A DNA stretch of 62,323 bases from Candidatus Omnitrophota bacterium (GTDB lineage: Bacteria > Omnitrophota > Gorgyraeia > Zapsychrales > Zapsychraceae). Below the pieces are notes generated by a model, which saw only the letters and a program-made list of their open reading frames with translations, was not told where the DNA came from and made no database searches. The translations under genes were made by a program, and so were the position numbers. The stretch lies in assembly GCA_016212005.1 (NCBI GenBank), contig JACRHP010000052.1:1-62323 (forward strand), read 5' to 3'. This document shows, in pieces, positions 62,064 to 62,323 of this stretch (positions within the stretch are counted from its first letter, which is position 1; every line of letters starts with the position of its first letter).

Positions 62064-62323
62064 AGGCCAAGCTGTCGGCTTATTAGTACTGCTTAGCTGA
62101 ACCCCTTACGGGGCTTACACTCGCAGCCTATCAACCTGGTAGTCTACCAGGAGCCTCTCCTCCCTTGCGGGAGATCGATACCTAATCTTGGGGTTGGCTT
62201 CGCACTTAGATGCATTCAGCGCTTATCTTTTCCAGACTTGGCTACCCAGCCATTACCCTTGGCAGGATAACTGGAACACCAGAGGTCTGTATCTCCCGGT
62301 CCTCTCGTACTGAGGAGATCTCC
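62064..62323 (-). rRNA. rrl: 23S rRNA, 3' end (truncated by window end)
   Basis: Reverse complement of conserved 23S 3' region (AGTACTAATAAGCCGA...; AGGACCGGGAGATACAGACCTCTGGTGTTCC). Confidence 0.95.

Noticed and set aside
1-62323. CRISPR arrays or transposase genes
   Set aside because: No regularly spaced repeat array and no recognisable transposase ORF was seen in the window.

Overview
Calls are based on reading the sequence and the supplied ORF translations only; no database search was run. The window looks like a chromosomal contig from an uncultured bacterium, and the exosortase/PEP-CTERM content with many small TA modules would suit an Omnitrophota-like lineage, though the taxonomy is a guess. 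Left part (0-24 kb): an exopolysaccharide/exosortase locus with a tandem GT4 fusion, heparinase/alginate-lyase-like proteins, two polysaccharide deacetylases, GT2, exosortase and EpsI, plus two nucleotidyltransferase-type TA modules. A 1489-aa secreted lyase sits behind two GEMM-I (c-di-GMP-I class) riboswitches. A PEP-CTERM operon follows, driven by a near-consensus sigma-54 promoter; its first gene fuses an N-terminal signal peptide and PEP-CTERM motif to a membrane sugar transferase. 24-30 kb: a sensor operon (membrane protein, TPR, GAF histidine kinase, NtrC-type regulator, PocR/GAF protein). 30-38 kb: a molybdenum-hydroxylase region (DUF134 regulator, XdhC, MocA-like, three-subunit hydroxylase). 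38-51 kb: housekeeping genes (CPBP protease, nadC, valS, cimA, lysC, a putative homoserine kinase, coaB-like, thrC, hom, PilZ). 51.6-60.5 kb: an integrated element of about 8.9 kb bounded by a 41-bp direct repeat of the 5' half of tRNA-Pro(GGG), with integrase, tape-measure-like protein, SpoVG-like protein and a RelE-type TA. Right end: a MobB-MobA fusion, 5S rRNA and the 3' end of 23S rRNA. The most unusual items are the PEP-CTERM/sugar-transferase fusion, the two riboswitches with an apparent hairpin insertion in the first, and the element that separates tRNA-Pro from its likely native promoter.
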